Source: Brevibacillus sp042683565
GTDB taxonomy: Bacteria > Bacillota > Bacilli > Brevibacillales > Brevibacillaceae
Direction of reading: 5' to 3'
Assembly: GCF_042683565.1 (NCBI RefSeq)
Contig: NZ_JBHUJW010000023.1
Coordinates: forward strand, 62,001 to 126,000
Length of the DNA: 64,000 nucleotides
The translations under genes and the position numbers were made by a program. Numbering within the stretch: position 1 is the first letter of the stretch; each line of letters opens with the position of its first letter. Of the stretch, positions 51,369-59,803 are shown in pieces. The notes under the pieces are model-generated. The model did no database searches. It was not told the DNA's origin and saw only the letters and a program-made list of their open reading frames with translations.

Positions 51369-52172
51369 TCAACCCTCTTTTGTTTTGCGGGAGAAGCTTG
51401 CTTTTCTCAGATAATGGGTTGCAATGACAAACACCGCCATGATTCCGGAATAAGTCAAAAGAACGTTTGCGACGCTCACGTTTCCTCCCCGCCGACGGGG
51501 TTGACCTTCTCCCCCGGCTGGTCTCTCTCCTCTCATTTCGCCTATTTCTTTGCCACCGACAGCTTTTCTGCCTTCTGGTCCTGCTTGATTCGTATGTACG
51601 CTAAAAGCCGACACCGAACTTTTCAGTCGCGTAACGAACGAAGTCTGATTGATTTGGTACACACCAAAGAGCAGAACGATCACCGTCAAGCCCTGCGCTG
51701 CATACCGCAGCCAGGATCGGCTCTTTTTCACGCACGTCATTTTCTTGCACATGTTCAAAACCCACTGCCAATGCAGGCCGACATGGACCCCGACTAGCGC
51801 CAGTACCAGGAAGGACACCGAGATATGGGTCATTTTAAACCAGCCTTCATTGCCCACGTGAATATTCGGAAATACGATACGGGAAACCAAAATTCCGCTG
51901 ACAATAATAAAGGTCATGGAGAGCAGCAACAGCAGATTCAACGCATAACTGCCGCGAACTCTCCACGATAAGCCGCGATCGAACATTTTTACAGTGACTC
52001 GCTTCACCCAATCCAAATTCAGAAGAACATGCGTGATGTAGGCAGCAGCAAAAAAGAGACCCGCGATTTCATGAAAGGCTAACCCGCCTAGCACATTTTT
52101 GTTGAAGAACAAGACAAACAATACGGCCATGACAACATCAAGCAAAAACTTTACATCATTGATTTTTTTCAT
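51369..52172 (-). CDS. DUF4405 membrane protein
   Basis: A 267-residue protein with a b-type cytochrome-like membrane bundle of four or five helices. His residues lie in the right places for heme or metal (FHEIAGLFFAAAYITHVLLNLDW and THISVSFLVLALVGVHVGLHWQW), followed by a helix and a Gly/Arg-rich linker before a last membrane helix. DUF4405 resembles cytochrome b561-type proteins. The role is unknown. ATG at 52172 follows GGAGGGTGG. With the YunG-like gene it is inserted between mltG and yrzB, which are adjacent in B. subtilis. Confidence 0.8.
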   Translation of the reverse strand: MKKINDVKFLLDVVMAVLFVLFFNKNVLGGLAFHEIAGLFFAAAYITHVLLNLDWVKRVTVKMFDRGLSWRVRGSYALNLLLLLSMTFIIVSGILVSRIVFPNIHVGNEGWFKMTHISVSFLVLALVGVHVGLHWQWVLNMCKKMTCVKKSRSWLRYAAQGLTVIVLLFGVYQINQTSFVTRLKSSVSAFSVHTNQAGPEGRKAVGGKEIGEMRGERPAGGEGQPRRRGGNVSVANVLLTYSGIMAVFVIATHYLRKASFSRKTKEG

Positions 52173-52538
52173 TCTCTCCACCCTCCATAATTGCCTGTAA
52201 GTACTGTAGCGCTCGAATCTTTCATTCACCTTTGAAAAATTGGATTTTCGTAATAAAATTTATGATAGGCAATTCAAGAGGGATGAATATTTATGTAACG
52301 TATACAATATTTGCGCAGCAGCTTAACATGAAGACCATGGTTATGATACAGGAAAAAATAGCGATTTTATCAAGTTTCCCCATGGCAATCCAACTTAACA
52401 TACCCTCTTGTCCATGTAAGATACCATTGCATAATTGCATGAAATACTCAACACTTTACACGCACATTTAACAATATTTGCCATTTTAATTTAATTTATT
52501 TCTCAATAACCTTTTGTATATTTCTGGGAGGGCTGTTT
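52173..52538. other. AT-rich intergenic region, no supported gene
   Basis: These 366 bases are clearly richer in A+T than the surroundings. A frame of 79 codons at 52232-52471 on the plus strand has no good ribosome binding site and no family-like features, so I do not call it. The stretch probably holds the promoter for the YunG-like gene. The composition suggests acquired DNA. Confidence 0.6.
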
Positions 52539-52907
52539 ATGAATCCAGCTGATTTTGCGCCGACCCCGCAGAACTTACAGCAAGTCCTGATAAAAGCATG
52601 GTCTCTCCAATCAAGCTCAAAGTGGACTCCAAATAACCCTGCACGGGGACAGTGCGGAGTGACAGCTTTAGTCGTAAATGACTTACTCGGCGGCGAAATT
52701 GTGAAAACGCCATTACCTGATGGCGTTCACTTTTACAACCGCATTTCGGGACAGCGATACGACTTCACCGAGTCTCAGTTCAGAGAACCTATCGTCTATG
52801 AAGATCAGTTATCAAGTCGGGAAGAAGCCTTCCGTGATACGAATGCAGAACAATACAACTACCTGAAACATGCGGTAGTAAATTTTCTGTCCCAATATCT
52901 CCCCTGA
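52539..52907 (+). CDS. YunG family protein
   Basis: A 122-residue protein matching B. subtilis YunG as I remember it: GQCGVTALVVNDLLGGEIVKT, then DGVHFYNRISGQRYDFTESQF. The Cys in GQCGVTA and the His in VHFYN suggest a papain-like or transglutaminase-like fold, but function is unknown. GGGAGGG lies 8 bases before the ATG. It lies in a low-GC insert between the minus-strand DUF4405 and yrzB genes. Confidence 0.78.
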   Translation: MNPADFAPTPQNLQQVLIKAWSLQSSSKWTPNNPARGQCGVTALVVNDLLGGEIVKTPLPDGVHFYNRISGQRYDFTESQFREPIVYEDQLSSREEAFRDTNAEQYNYLKHAVVNFLSQYLP

Positions 52908-52911
52908 CAAA

Positions 52912-52947
52912 TAAAAAAAGAGAACCCCGTATATAGGGGCTCTCCCG
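52912..52947. terminator. bidirectional terminator between YunG-like gene and yrzB
   Basis: Stem with CCCC / GGGG and flanking GAGA/TCTC pairs; TTTTTTT follows on the minus strand (for yrzB) and a weaker CGTTTT on the plus strand. Confidence 0.75.
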
Positions 52948-52957
52948 TTTTGGCAGA

Positions 52958-53248
52958 CTAGATACCGTCCTTCTCCAGATCGGCGATCAGCGTCTCGAAA
53001 GTGGCTTCGACTTGCTCCCACTCTTCGTCGTCTTCGATCGGCTGGAGCATGTCCGTGCCGTCGTAGCGCAGGAAGTGAACTTCATACTCTTCCTCGTCCT
53101 CCTGGTCGACAGGCACCAGCACCAGGTAGCTGCGGTCTTCAATGTCAAAAATGTACATGATGCGGAAGTCGCGTGGTTCCTCGGTTCCTTCTTCGGTCAG
53201 GGCGATCACATCGCCCACTTCAAATTCTTCGTGCATCTCTTCACTCAT
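52958..53248 (-). CDS. yrzB: DUF1292 protein YrzB
   Basis: A 96-residue acidic protein, the conserved DUF1292 member of the alaS-mltG region. Core segments are DVIALTEEGTEEPRDFRIMYIFDIEDRSYLVLVPV and EEEYEVHFLRYDGTDMLQPIEDDEEWEQVE. Function unknown. It lies just after ruvX, as in Bacillus. Confidence 0.92.
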   Translation of the reverse strand: MSEEMHEEFEVGDVIALTEEGTEEPRDFRIMYIFDIEDRSYLVLVPVDQEDEEEYEVHFLRYDGTDMLQPIEDDEEWEQVEATFETLIADLEKDGI

Positions 53249-53254
53249 CTTGGG

Positions 53255-53671
53255 TCACCTCGATTTTGCGTCCAAATATCCCTGGAGGATCAATGTGGCC
53301 GCCATTTTGTCAATTACCGTTTTGCGCTTTTGACGACTGACATCGGCAGAGATAAGCATACGCTCCGCAGCCATCGTCGTCAACCGTTCGTCCCACATGT
53401 GGACGGGAAGAGAAGTACGTTCCTGCAGAAGCTTCCCGAATGCCTGACACATTTCCGCGCGCGGGCCAATCGTGCCATTCATGTTTTTCGGCAGTCCGAC
53501 CACAATAGCTCCGACCTGGTACTGGGCGATCAGCTCTTTCAAACGGGCCAGATCCTTTTCCTTGGACTGCCGTTTGATAGTCTCTACCCCTTGGGCAGTC
53601 CAGCCCAGCTCGTCGCTGACCGCGACACCGATCGTCTTGTCGCCAACATCCAATCCCATTAAACGTGTCAT
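53255..53671 (-). CDS. ruvX: RuvX/YqgF Holliday junction resolvase-like nuclease
   Basis: A 138-residue RNase H-fold protein; in E. coli YqgF processes 16S rRNA precursors. Acidic residues of the fold are in GLDVGDKTIGVAVSDELG, GLPKNMNGTIG and MWDERLTTMAAERML. Located between yrzL and yrzB as in B. subtilis (yrrK). Confidence 0.94.
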   Translation of the reverse strand: MTRLMGLDVGDKTIGVAVSDELGWTAQGVETIKRQSKEKDLARLKELIAQYQVGAIVVGLPKNMNGTIGPRAEMCQAFGKLLQERTSLPVHMWDERLTTMAAERMLISADVSRQKRKTVIDKMAATLILQGYLDAKSR

Positions 53672-53681
53672 ATTCGCAGGT

Positions 53682-53942
53682 TTACTTGCGTTCGGACAAG
53701 TAAACGGTCACCAACTCTTCTATGATTTTGTCCCGTTCCAATTTGCCAATCAGGCTGCGCGCGTTGTTGTGACGTGGGATAAACGCCGGGTCGCCAGAAA
53801 GCAAGTAACCGACGATCTGGGTGATCGGGTTATACCCTTTTTCCTGCAGGGCCTTGTACACCTCTGTCAATGTCTCTTGCACATCCGCCGCATTCGCTTC
53901 CTTTGGCACCGTGAATTTCATGGTATTATCCAACGAACTCAC
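53682..53942 (-). CDS. yrzL: IreB family regulatory phosphoprotein (YrzL)
   Basis: An 87-residue DUF965/IreB protein. In Enterococcus IreB is phosphorylated by the IreK kinase and affects cephalosporin resistance. The conserved pattern DNTMKF, QIVGYLLSGDPAFIPRHNNARSLIGKLERDKIIEELV is present. GTG at 53942 (reads MSSLDNTMKF) is chosen as it fits the family start and follows GAGGTG; a GTG at 53951 is also possible. It lies downstream of alaS. Confidence 0.92.
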   Translation of the reverse strand: MSSLDNTMKFTVPKEANAADVQETLTEVYKALQEKGYNPITQIVGYLLSGDPAFIPRHNNARSLIGKLERDKIIEELVTVYLSERK

Positions 53943-54059
53943 AATCAACACCTCGATTTCCTCTGAGACTAATAGCCCTATGGCTTTTTGCTACCCAATG
54001 TATTCGACTTCGGACGAGCCTACTCCTTGTCGATTTCAGAAAATAGTTGTCCAGAAGTG

Positions 54060-56708
54060 TTATTTCGCCACTGCCTGACTTTTTACGAATTCGGCTACAG
54101 CGTCCAGCGCTTCCTGCAGCTTGGATGGGTCTTTTCCGCCCGCTTGCGCCATGTCTGGACGGCCACCGCCGCCGCCGCCGCAGCGTGTCGCTACTTCCTT
54201 GATGATCTTGCCGGCGTGGATGCCTTGCTCCATCAGGTCTTTGGTGACCCCTGCCACGAGGTTCACTTTCTCTCCATCTACTGCACCGAGGACGATGACA
54301 GCGGAGCCGAGTTTGTTTTTCAGCTCGTCCACCATGCCGCGGAGGTTATCCATATCGACAGCCGAGGCACGGGCAGCGAGCACGTTGATACCGTCCACCT
54401 GCTTCAGCTGGTCGGTCAGGGAAGCTGCTTCGATATTGCCCAGCTTGGCGCGCAGCGATTCGTTTTCACGCTGCACCTCTTTCAACTGCTGCTGCAGCCC
54501 TTCCACGCGCGCAGGCACCTCTGCCAGGACAGGTGCTTTCAAGGCTTGCGCCACTTCTTTCAGCGTCGCGAACTGCTGGTTCAGGAACTGATAGGCAGCA
54601 CGTCCCGTAACAGCCTCGATCCGGCGTGTACCTGCGCCGATTCCGCTCTCGCTCACAAGCTTGAACAGGCCGATTTCCGCCGTGTTGTTCACGTGGCAGC
54701 CGCCGCACAGCTCCAGGCTGTAGTCGCCTACTTTGACGACGCGGACGACGTCGCCGTATTTTTCGCCGAACAGCGCCATGGCGCCCATCGCTTTCGCTTC
54801 TGCCAGCGGTTTGTTGAAGATCTCGACAGCGAGGTTTTCCCACACTTTTTCGTTGACAATCGCTTCGATGCGCTCCAGCTCTTCCGGCGCGATCGCGCTG
54901 ATATGGGTGAAGTCAAAGCGCAGTCTTTCCGGCGCGACCAAGGAACCCGCCTGATTGACATGCGTGCCCAGAACATCCTTCAACGCCTGGTGCAACAGAT
55001 GTGTCGCGGTGTGGTTTTTCGTAATCGCCAGACGCGCTTCCCGATTGACCTCTGCGTGCACTTCATCGCCTTTGCGCAGCGTGCCTGCTTCGACGATCAC
55101 GGAGTGGATGTTTTGGCCTTTTGGACCTTTTTGTACGTCCGTCACTCGTGCCTTTACGGCGTCAGAGACCAGGAAGCCTTCGTCGTTGATCTGTCCGCCG
55201 CTCTCTGCGTAGAAAGGCGTTTTGCTCAAAACGACCTGAACCGTCTGGCCTTCTTCTGCCTCATCCACCAACTGGTTGTCCCAAATGATCGCTTCGACCT
55301 TTCCTGTTGCTACCAATTCAGTATACCCAACAAATTCGCTCGTAACCGTCAGCTCGGACAACGGACCGCCCTGAATCTGCATGCTGTCTACGTCCTGACG
55401 GGCAGCACGGGCGCGCTCGCGCTGTTCTTCCATCGCTTTGTCGAAGCCGTCGCGGTCTACCGTCAGACCCTGCTCATCCGCAAAGTCTTCCGTCAGATCG
55501 ACCGGGAAGCCGTAAGTGTCGTACATTTTGAACACATCTTGACCGGACAGCTGCGTTTTGCCTTCCGCCTTGGCGGTTTTCACCATTTCGGAGAGGATCG
55601 CCAGCCCGTCGTTCAATGTTTCGTGGAAACGCTCTTCTTCCGCACGGATTACTTTTTCGATGAACTCGCGTTTTTGCACCACTTCCGGATAGAATTCGCC
55701 CATCATGTTGCCGACAGTGGCAGTCAGGCTGTACAGGAACGGTTTTTCCACGCCCAGCTTTTTGCCCATGCGCACGGCACGGCGCAGCAGACGGCGGATG
55801 ACGTAGCCGCGACCTTCGTTGGAAGGCAGTGCCCCGTCCCCGATCGCAAACACGACAGTACGCGCATGGTCCGCGATGACTTTCAGGGCAACGTCCATTT
55901 CCGCGCTCGACTTGTAAGCGACACCGGAGATTTTGCTCGTCTCCTCGATCAGCGGGAACAACAGGTCGGTTTCAAAGTTGTTGTCCACGCCCTGGAGGAT
56001 GGATGCCATCCGCTCGAGACCCATCCCGGTATCGATGTTTTTCTTCGGCAGCGGCGTGTAGGTGCCGTCCGGATTGTGGTTGAACTGGGAGAATACCAGG
56101 TTCCACACTTCCAGATAGCGCTCGTTTTCGCCGCCTGGGTACAGCTCGGGATCGTTCGGATCGTTGCCAAACTCCTCGCCGCGATCGTAGAAAATCTCTG
56201 TGTTCGGGCCGCTCGGGCCTTCGCCGATGTCCCAGAAGTTGCCTTCCAGACGGACGATGCGCTCTTCCGGAATTCCGATTTTTTTGTTCCAGTATTCAAA
56301 GGCTTCTTCGTCTTCCGGGTGAATTGTGACGGAGAGCCGCTCCGGATCGAAGCCGATCCATTTCGGGCTGGTCAAAAATTCCCACGCCCACTCGATTGCT
56401 TCTTCCTTGAAGTAGTCGCCGATGGAGAAGTTCCCCAGCATCTCGAAGAACGTATGGTGGCGTGCAGTGCGCCCTACGTTTTCGATGTCGTTGGTGCGAA
56501 TCGATTTTTGCGAGTTGGTAATACGCGGATTGTCCGGGATGATGCGTCCGTCAAAATATTTTTTGAGGGTCGCGACGCCGCTGTTGATCCACAGAAGGGA
56601 CGGATCGTCGATGGGAACCAGAGGAGCACTCGGTTCAATGCGATGTCCTTTTTCCACAAAGAAATCCAGGAACATGCGGCGAATTTGATTGCCTGTCAGT
56701 TTCTTCAT
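54060..56708 (-). CDS. alaS: alanyl-tRNA synthetase
   Basis: A class II synthetase of about 880 residues. Motif regions in the catalytic core are seen near the N-terminus (GHRIEPSAPLVPIDDPSLLWINSG). The editing domain has the zinc-binding HTATHLLHQ (HxxxH) and CGGCHVNN (CxxxH); the C-Ala domain follows, ending in GGGGGGRPDMAQAGG. ATG at 56708 (MKKLTGNQIRRMFLDFF) has AGGAG 7 bases before; upstream in-frame codons run into the T-box leader and are not part of it. The T-box leader directs regulation by tRNA-Ala. Confidence 0.97.
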   Translation of the reverse strand: MKKLTGNQIRRMFLDFFVEKGHRIEPSAPLVPIDDPSLLWINSGVATLKKYFDGRIIPDNPRITNSQKSIRTNDIENVGRTARHHTFFEMLGNFSIGDYFKEEAIEWAWEFLTSPKWIGFDPERLSVTIHPEDEEAFEYWNKKIGIPEERIVRLEGNFWDIGEGPSGPNTEIFYDRGEEFGNDPNDPELYPGGENERYLEVWNLVFSQFNHNPDGTYTPLPKKNIDTGMGLERMASILQGVDNNFETDLLFPLIEETSKISGVAYKSSAEMDVALKVIADHARTVVFAIGDGALPSNEGRGYVIRRLLRRAVRMGKKLGVEKPFLYSLTATVGNMMGEFYPEVVQKREFIEKVIRAEEERFHETLNDGLAILSEMVKTAKAEGKTQLSGQDVFKMYDTYGFPVDLTEDFADEQGLTVDRDGFDKAMEEQRERARAARQDVDSMQIQGGPLSELTVTSEFVGYTELVATGKVEAIIWDNQLVDEAEEGQTVQVVLSKTPFYAESGGQINDEGFLVSDAVKARVTDVQKGPKGQNIHSVIVEAGTLRKGDEVHAEVNREARLAITKNHTATHLLHQALKDVLGTHVNQAGSLVAPERLRFDFTHISAIAPEELERIEAIVNEKVWENLAVEIFNKPLAEAKAMGAMALFGEKYGDVVRVVKVGDYSLELCGGCHVNNTAEIGLFKLVSESGIGAGTRRIEAVTGRAAYQFLNQQFATLKEVAQALKAPVLAEVPARVEGLQQQLKEVQRENESLRAKLGNIEAASLTDQLKQVDGINVLAARASAVDMDNLRGMVDELKNKLGSAVIVLGAVDGEKVNLVAGVTKDLMEQGIHAGKIIKEVATRCGGGGGGRPDMAQAGGKDPSKLQEALDAVAEFVKSQAVAK

Positions 56709-56733
56709 TTCCATTCTCCTCTTATGAAAAAAT

Positions 56734-56992
56734 AAAAAAAGCCCCCATCCCCTCAGGGACGAGAACTGTTTTTCTCGCGGTACCACCCTGCTTACAGGCT
56801 CGCCTTCCGTTCGGGAGACCATGCCTGTCGCTTTCCGGGCCGTTAACGGTGCCAAGCCGCCGGTTTTTTCCCGGTCTTAGGAGTAGCCTTCTGTCGCACT
56901 TCTTCTGGCCGCCTTCTCAACCGTGGGGCGTCCTCTCTGTAGAAGGGCTGCGACGTACTCGTTCCCTCATTGATCAAATCCAGTATTGCTTT
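56734..56992 (-). promoter_or_regulatory. T-box leader of alaS
   Basis: The T-box sequence GGGTGGTACCGCG is on the minus strand at 56776-56788. It is followed by a terminator (CTCGTCCC...GGGGATGGGGGC, then TTTTTTT at 56734-56740). A GCT (Ala) triplet in the context GAAGGCTACTCC is a likely specifier. Uncharged tRNA-Ala should allow read-through into alaS. Confidence 0.9.
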
Positions 56993-56998
56993 GTTCGT

Positions 56999-57028
56999 AT
57001 TATAAATTTTTTGGGCGATCACTGTCAA
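56999..57028 (-). promoter_or_regulatory. sigma-A promoter of the alaS T-box leader
   Basis: On the minus strand a perfect TTGACA (57023-57028) and a perfect TATAAT (56999-57004) are 18 bases apart. The -35 overlaps the stop codon of the permease gene upstream. Confidence 0.85.
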
Positions 57029-58089
57029 CTTTCATGAATCATGAGCGCGATGCGGCTGATCACGACTTTGCAGACCGCCAGCACGGGCACCGCCACGATC
57101 AGACCGATAATCCCTCCAACCGCTTCACCGACGAGCAAGGCCATGATGATCAGCAGCGGATGCAGATGCAGGGAACGGCCGACGATATTCGGTGAGAGAA
57201 TGTTGCCCTCGACCACCTGAATGACGATGTTGACGACGAGCACGAGGAGCAGTGTCTTCGTGGAGATCGTCAAGGCCACGACGACCGCCGGTGCTGCCCC
57301 GATCAATGGTCCGATGTAGGGGATGATGTTTGTCAGGCAGACGAAACTGGCGAGTACGAACGGATACGGCATATCTACCAGCCAGTAACCCAAATAGGCG
57401 AACAGGCCAACCATGAGCGCGACCATCATTTGACCGTGTATGTAATTGCCGAGCGATTCGTTAATATCCCGCAGCACGACAAGAACCTGCTTGCGGTAGG
57501 CGCGGGGCACGATGGACATCCCTGTCTCGTGCAGCTCCTTCATATCTTTGAGCAGGTAAAAGGCAATGAACGGGACGACCGCATAGGCGAGCACCTTCCC
57601 GAGCGAGTTGCGCGCGTTGTTCACCAGCTCTGTAACCGTATGCGACATCCGCTCGTGCGACTGGATGATGACCCGATCCACTCCATGCGAAATGCTGTCC
57701 GGCAAAAAATATTTATGTGCTTCCCACTCGCTCATCCATTTATAGTACCACTCCGACAGCCTTGGCAAATCGTCGGACAGCTCCACCAGTTGCTTCGTAA
57801 AGATCGGAATGGCGTTGACTGCGGCAATGGCAATGATGAGGACGAACGAAGCGTATATGAGCAATACGGCTATGAGCCGCGGCATCCTGCGTCTCTCCAG
57901 CGCCTGCACGATCGGATGCAGCAAATAGGCAATGATGAGCCCTGCAAGGACGGGCGCCAGCACTTCCTCCAGCAAATGCAGCAGCTGCGACAAAACAGGC
58001 CGAAGCAACCACAACAGATTGGCGATAATCAGGATGGCGATGAGCCAAAGGGCTGCGGCGAACAGGCGACTGCGCCGGAGTTCATCCAC
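57025..58089 (-). CDS. yrrI: AI-2E family transporter / permease (YrrI)
   Basis: A 354-residue membrane protein with about eight helices, of the UPF0118/AI-2E family. Typical segments are PVLSQLLHLLEEVLAPVLAGLIIAYLLHPIVQ and NIIPYIGPLIGAAPAVVVALT and VEGNILSPNIVGRSLHLHPLLIIMALLVGEAVGG. The substrate is uncertain: AI-2 in some members, ions in others. The position next to alaS matches yrrI of B. subtilis. Confidence 0.88.
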   Translation of the reverse strand: MDELRRSRLFAAALWLIAILIIANLLWLLRPVLSQLLHLLEEVLAPVLAGLIIAYLLHPIVQALERRRMPRLIAVLLIYASFVLIIAIAAVNAIPIFTKQLVELSDDLPRLSEWYYKWMSEWEAHKYFLPDSISHGVDRVIIQSHERMSHTVTELVNNARNSLGKVLAYAVVPFIAFYLLKDMKELHETGMSIVPRAYRKQVLVVLRDINESLGNYIHGQMMVALMVGLFAYLGYWLVDMPYPFVLASFVCLTNIIPYIGPLIGAAPAVVVALTISTKTLLLVLVVNIVIQVVEGNILSPNIVGRSLHLHPLLIIMALLVGEAVGGIIGLIVAVPVLAVCKVVISRIALMIHES

Positions 58090-58159
58090 GCTGACAGACC
58101 TCCCTTCCTATTCCCGTATCTCTTAGGCTGTCACAGCCGCACAAAAAACATGTGCCCTA

Positions 58160-58188
58160 TTGACACATCAGAATCCTCGAAGTAGTAT
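58160..58188 (+). promoter_or_regulatory. sigma-A promoter of the yybP-ykoY leader
   Basis: TTGACA (58160-58165), 17 bases, TAGTAT (58183-58188). It lies about 20 bases before the riboswitch aptamer. Confidence 0.6.
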
Positions 58189-58204
58189 GATAATACAAGT
58201 GGAT

Positions 58205-58327
58205 ATCTCCAAAGGGGAGTAGCTTTTTCGCAACATAGTCGTCATTACGGGAGAAATCCCCGGCTATGTTGGCAACATGTAGCTAATGTTGTAAGCAAGA
58301 CCTTTGCCTGACAGGTGAAGGTCTTTT
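58205..58327 (+). promoter_or_regulatory. yybP-ykoY (manganese) riboswitch with terminator
   Basis: AAAGGGGAGTAGC (58211-58223), then GTCGTCA and GGGAGAAATCCCCGGC (58250-58264) match the yybP-ykoY aptamer, which binds Mn2+. The expression platform is a stem AAGACCTTTGCCTG / CAGGTGAAGGTCTT (58297-58325) followed by TTTTT. The next gene is of the TerC/YkoY family, the usual client. A second hairpin follows at 58340-58367. Confidence 0.9.
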
Positions 58328-58339
58328 TGTGTATGTTCG

Positions 58340-58367
58340 CGACCTTTTCCTGTACAGGGAAAGGTCG
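58340..58367 (+). terminator. second terminator downstream of the manganese riboswitch
   Basis: A stem CGACCTTTTCCTGT / ACAGGGAAAGGTCG (one mismatch in the loop-side pairs) is followed by TTTTCTTTT. It begins 12 bases after the first terminator. If functional, it doubles the stop between riboswitch and terC. Confidence 0.75.
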
Positions 58368-58456
58368 TTTTCTTTTCCCCCTTTTCTGCAGACAACTGGA
58401 GGTATCAAGAAAACGGCCGGGGGATTCATACTTTCCAAGGACAAGGAGGAAGAGAA

Positions 58457-59155
58457 ATGGAACTGTTGTTTACCCCTGAATTTTGGTCAGCGCTGTTCGC
58501 CATCGTCGTCATCGACCTGGTGCTTGCCGGCGACAACGCAATCGTCATCGGCATGGCCGCACGAAATCTCCCCGCCCATCAGCAAAAGAAAGCAATCATC
58601 TGGGGAACGGTCGGGGCCGTTATCATTCGTGCATTGGCGACTTTGGCCGTCGTCTGGCTGCTCAAAATCCCTGGACTATTGCTCGTCGGCGGTCTGATCC
58701 TCGTATGGATCTCGCTGAAGCTGCTGGTTCAGGATGACAGTCACGAAAACGTAAAAGCCAGCGGCAGCCTGGGCGCGGCCATCTGGACGATCATCGTGGC
58801 TGATGCAGTGATGGGCCTCGATAACATCATCGCGGTCGCAGGTGCGGCACACGGCGAATTCTGGCTGGTCATCATCGGGCTTGTCATCAGCGTCCCGATC
58901 ATGGTCTGGGGAAGCACCCTGATTCTGAAGATCATGGAGCGTTTTTCGATCGTCATCTACATCGGCTCCGCTGTGCTGGCATACACGGCAGCGAACATGT
59001 TCACGTCGGAAAAATTTTTCGCGCCTTTCTTCGCCGCTTATCCGTGGGTCAAATGGGTGTTCATTGTTGCCGTTGTAGTCGGCGTCCTGTTGACCGGACG
59101 GATGAAAAGCCAAAAACAGAAGGAAAAACAAAAACGGCTCGCCGAGCAGCCGTAA
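58457..59155 (+). CDS. TerC/YkoY family membrane protein (Mn2+ exporter-like)
   Basis: A TerC-family protein of 232 residues with about seven membrane helices. The conserved acidic motifs are IVVIDLVLAGDNAIVIG and VADAVMGLDNIIAVAGAA, which probably bind Mn2+. Homologues (MeeY, MeeF in B. subtilis) load manganese onto exported enzymes. The manganese riboswitch in its leader supports this. GGAGGAAGAGAA precedes the ATG. It lacks the CBS domains of longer TerC proteins. Confidence 0.92.
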   Translation: MELLFTPEFWSALFAIVVIDLVLAGDNAIVIGMAARNLPAHQQKKAIIWGTVGAVIIRALATLAVVWLLKIPGLLLVGGLILVWISLKLLVQDDSHENVKASGSLGAAIWTIIVADAVMGLDNIIAVAGAAHGEFWLVIIGLVISVPIMVWGSTLILKIMERFSIVIYIGSAVLAYTAANMFTSEKFFAPFFAAYPWVKWVFIVAVVVGVLLTGRMKSQKQKEKQKRLAEQP

Positions 59156-59197
59156 TCCTCTCCACGATTGCCGGCGATAGCAATAGTGTATGCACAA

Positions 59198-59232
59198 GCG
59201 GCGCCACCTGCGCATGGATCAGGTGGCGCCGC
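59198..59232 (+). terminator. 13-bp GC-rich hairpin after terC
   Basis: A perfect stem GCGGCGCCACCTG / CAGGTGGCGCCGC with a 9-base loop lies 42 bases past the terC stop and is followed by a weak T run (GCCATTTG). It is probably the terC terminator. Confidence 0.6.
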
Positions 59233-59294
59233 GCCATTTGCCAACACCTCCATTCCGGCAGGCAGGCGAAGGCTTCCGGTGTCAAGGACCACAG

Positions 59295-59331
59295 AACAAA
59301 AGGCTGACACCCCGACGAGCAGGTGTCAGCC
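59295..59331 (-). terminator. terminator after the YrzQ-like gene
   Basis: A perfect 10-bp stem (GGCTGACACC / GGTGTCAGCC) with a 10-base loop is followed by TTTTGTTC on the minus strand. Confidence 0.75.
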
Positions 59332-59348
59332 CTCCATTTACTTCCAAA

Positions 59349-59534
59349 CTACCGAGCGACGGCACGCATCAGTTTGCGTCCCGTTTTCATCATGCGCTGC
59401 ATATTGCGCATGGAAAAGGGCAACCGGTTCCAGTTCAGGGAAAATCCACTGCGGCGACGCGGGGCCATCAAATAGCCGATGACGGCCACGATTCCGCTTG
59501 CGGCCAGGACGCGCAACAGGCTTTTCATTACCAT
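59349..59534 (-). CDS. small membrane protein (YrzQ-like)
   Basis: A 61-residue protein: an N-terminal hydrophobic helix (LLRVLAASGIVAVIGYLMAP), then a strongly basic C-terminus with Arg and Met residues (RRRSGFSLNWNRL, MQRMMKTGRKLMRAVAR). Length and place between terC and a small zinc-ribbon gene, near yrrD and recD2, suggest B. subtilis YrzQ. Function unknown. GGAGGTGG precedes the ATG. Confidence 0.65.
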   Translation of the reverse strand: MVMKSLLRVLAASGIVAVIGYLMAPRRRSGFSLNWNRLPFSMRNMQRMMKTGRKLMRAVAR

Positions 59535-59568
59535 GAGCGTGCCACCTCCAGTTGTTTTGGCCGCTCAG

Positions 59569-59775
59569 TTACATATTGAACTGAGCGCTTACCGTCTGAT
59601 CCTCGATAAACAAATCGTTGAGCGAATGCAGCGAACCGTCTTCTTCTACCTGGTAGACAGAGGCAATCTGCTCGCCTGTGACGCTCATCTCTATGAAGCA
59701 ATTCCAGCAGTAGTACTGATTGGTACCAATCTTTCCTACGTCTTTGGAACTGCAGTTCGGGCAAATGACACGCAT
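59569..59775 (-). CDS. small zinc-ribbon protein (YrzR-like position)
   Basis: A 68-residue protein with the two CxxC knuckles CPNCSSKDVGKIGTN and YYCWNCFIEM, a treble-clef/zinc-ribbon, followed by an acidic strand-rich tail. The place downstream of yrrD corresponds to yrzR in B. subtilis. GGAGG lies 10 bases before the ATG. Role unknown. Confidence 0.75.
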   Translation of the reverse strand: MRVICPNCSSKDVGKIGTNQYYCWNCFIEMSVTGEQIASVYQVEEDGSLHSLNDLFIEDQTVSAQFNM

Positions 59776-59803
59776 TACGCTTATTCCTCCCTTTCACGCC
59801 TGG

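Noticed and set aside
52232..52471. A 79-codon frame in the AT-rich gap before the YunG-like gene
   Set aside because: No ribosome binding site; composition is that of random AT-rich sequence, with a scattered, unpatterned hydrophobic content.
53988..56735. A 915-codon open frame antisense to alaS
   Set aside because: It mirrors the codon use of alaS and has no recognisable domain, start site or promoter.
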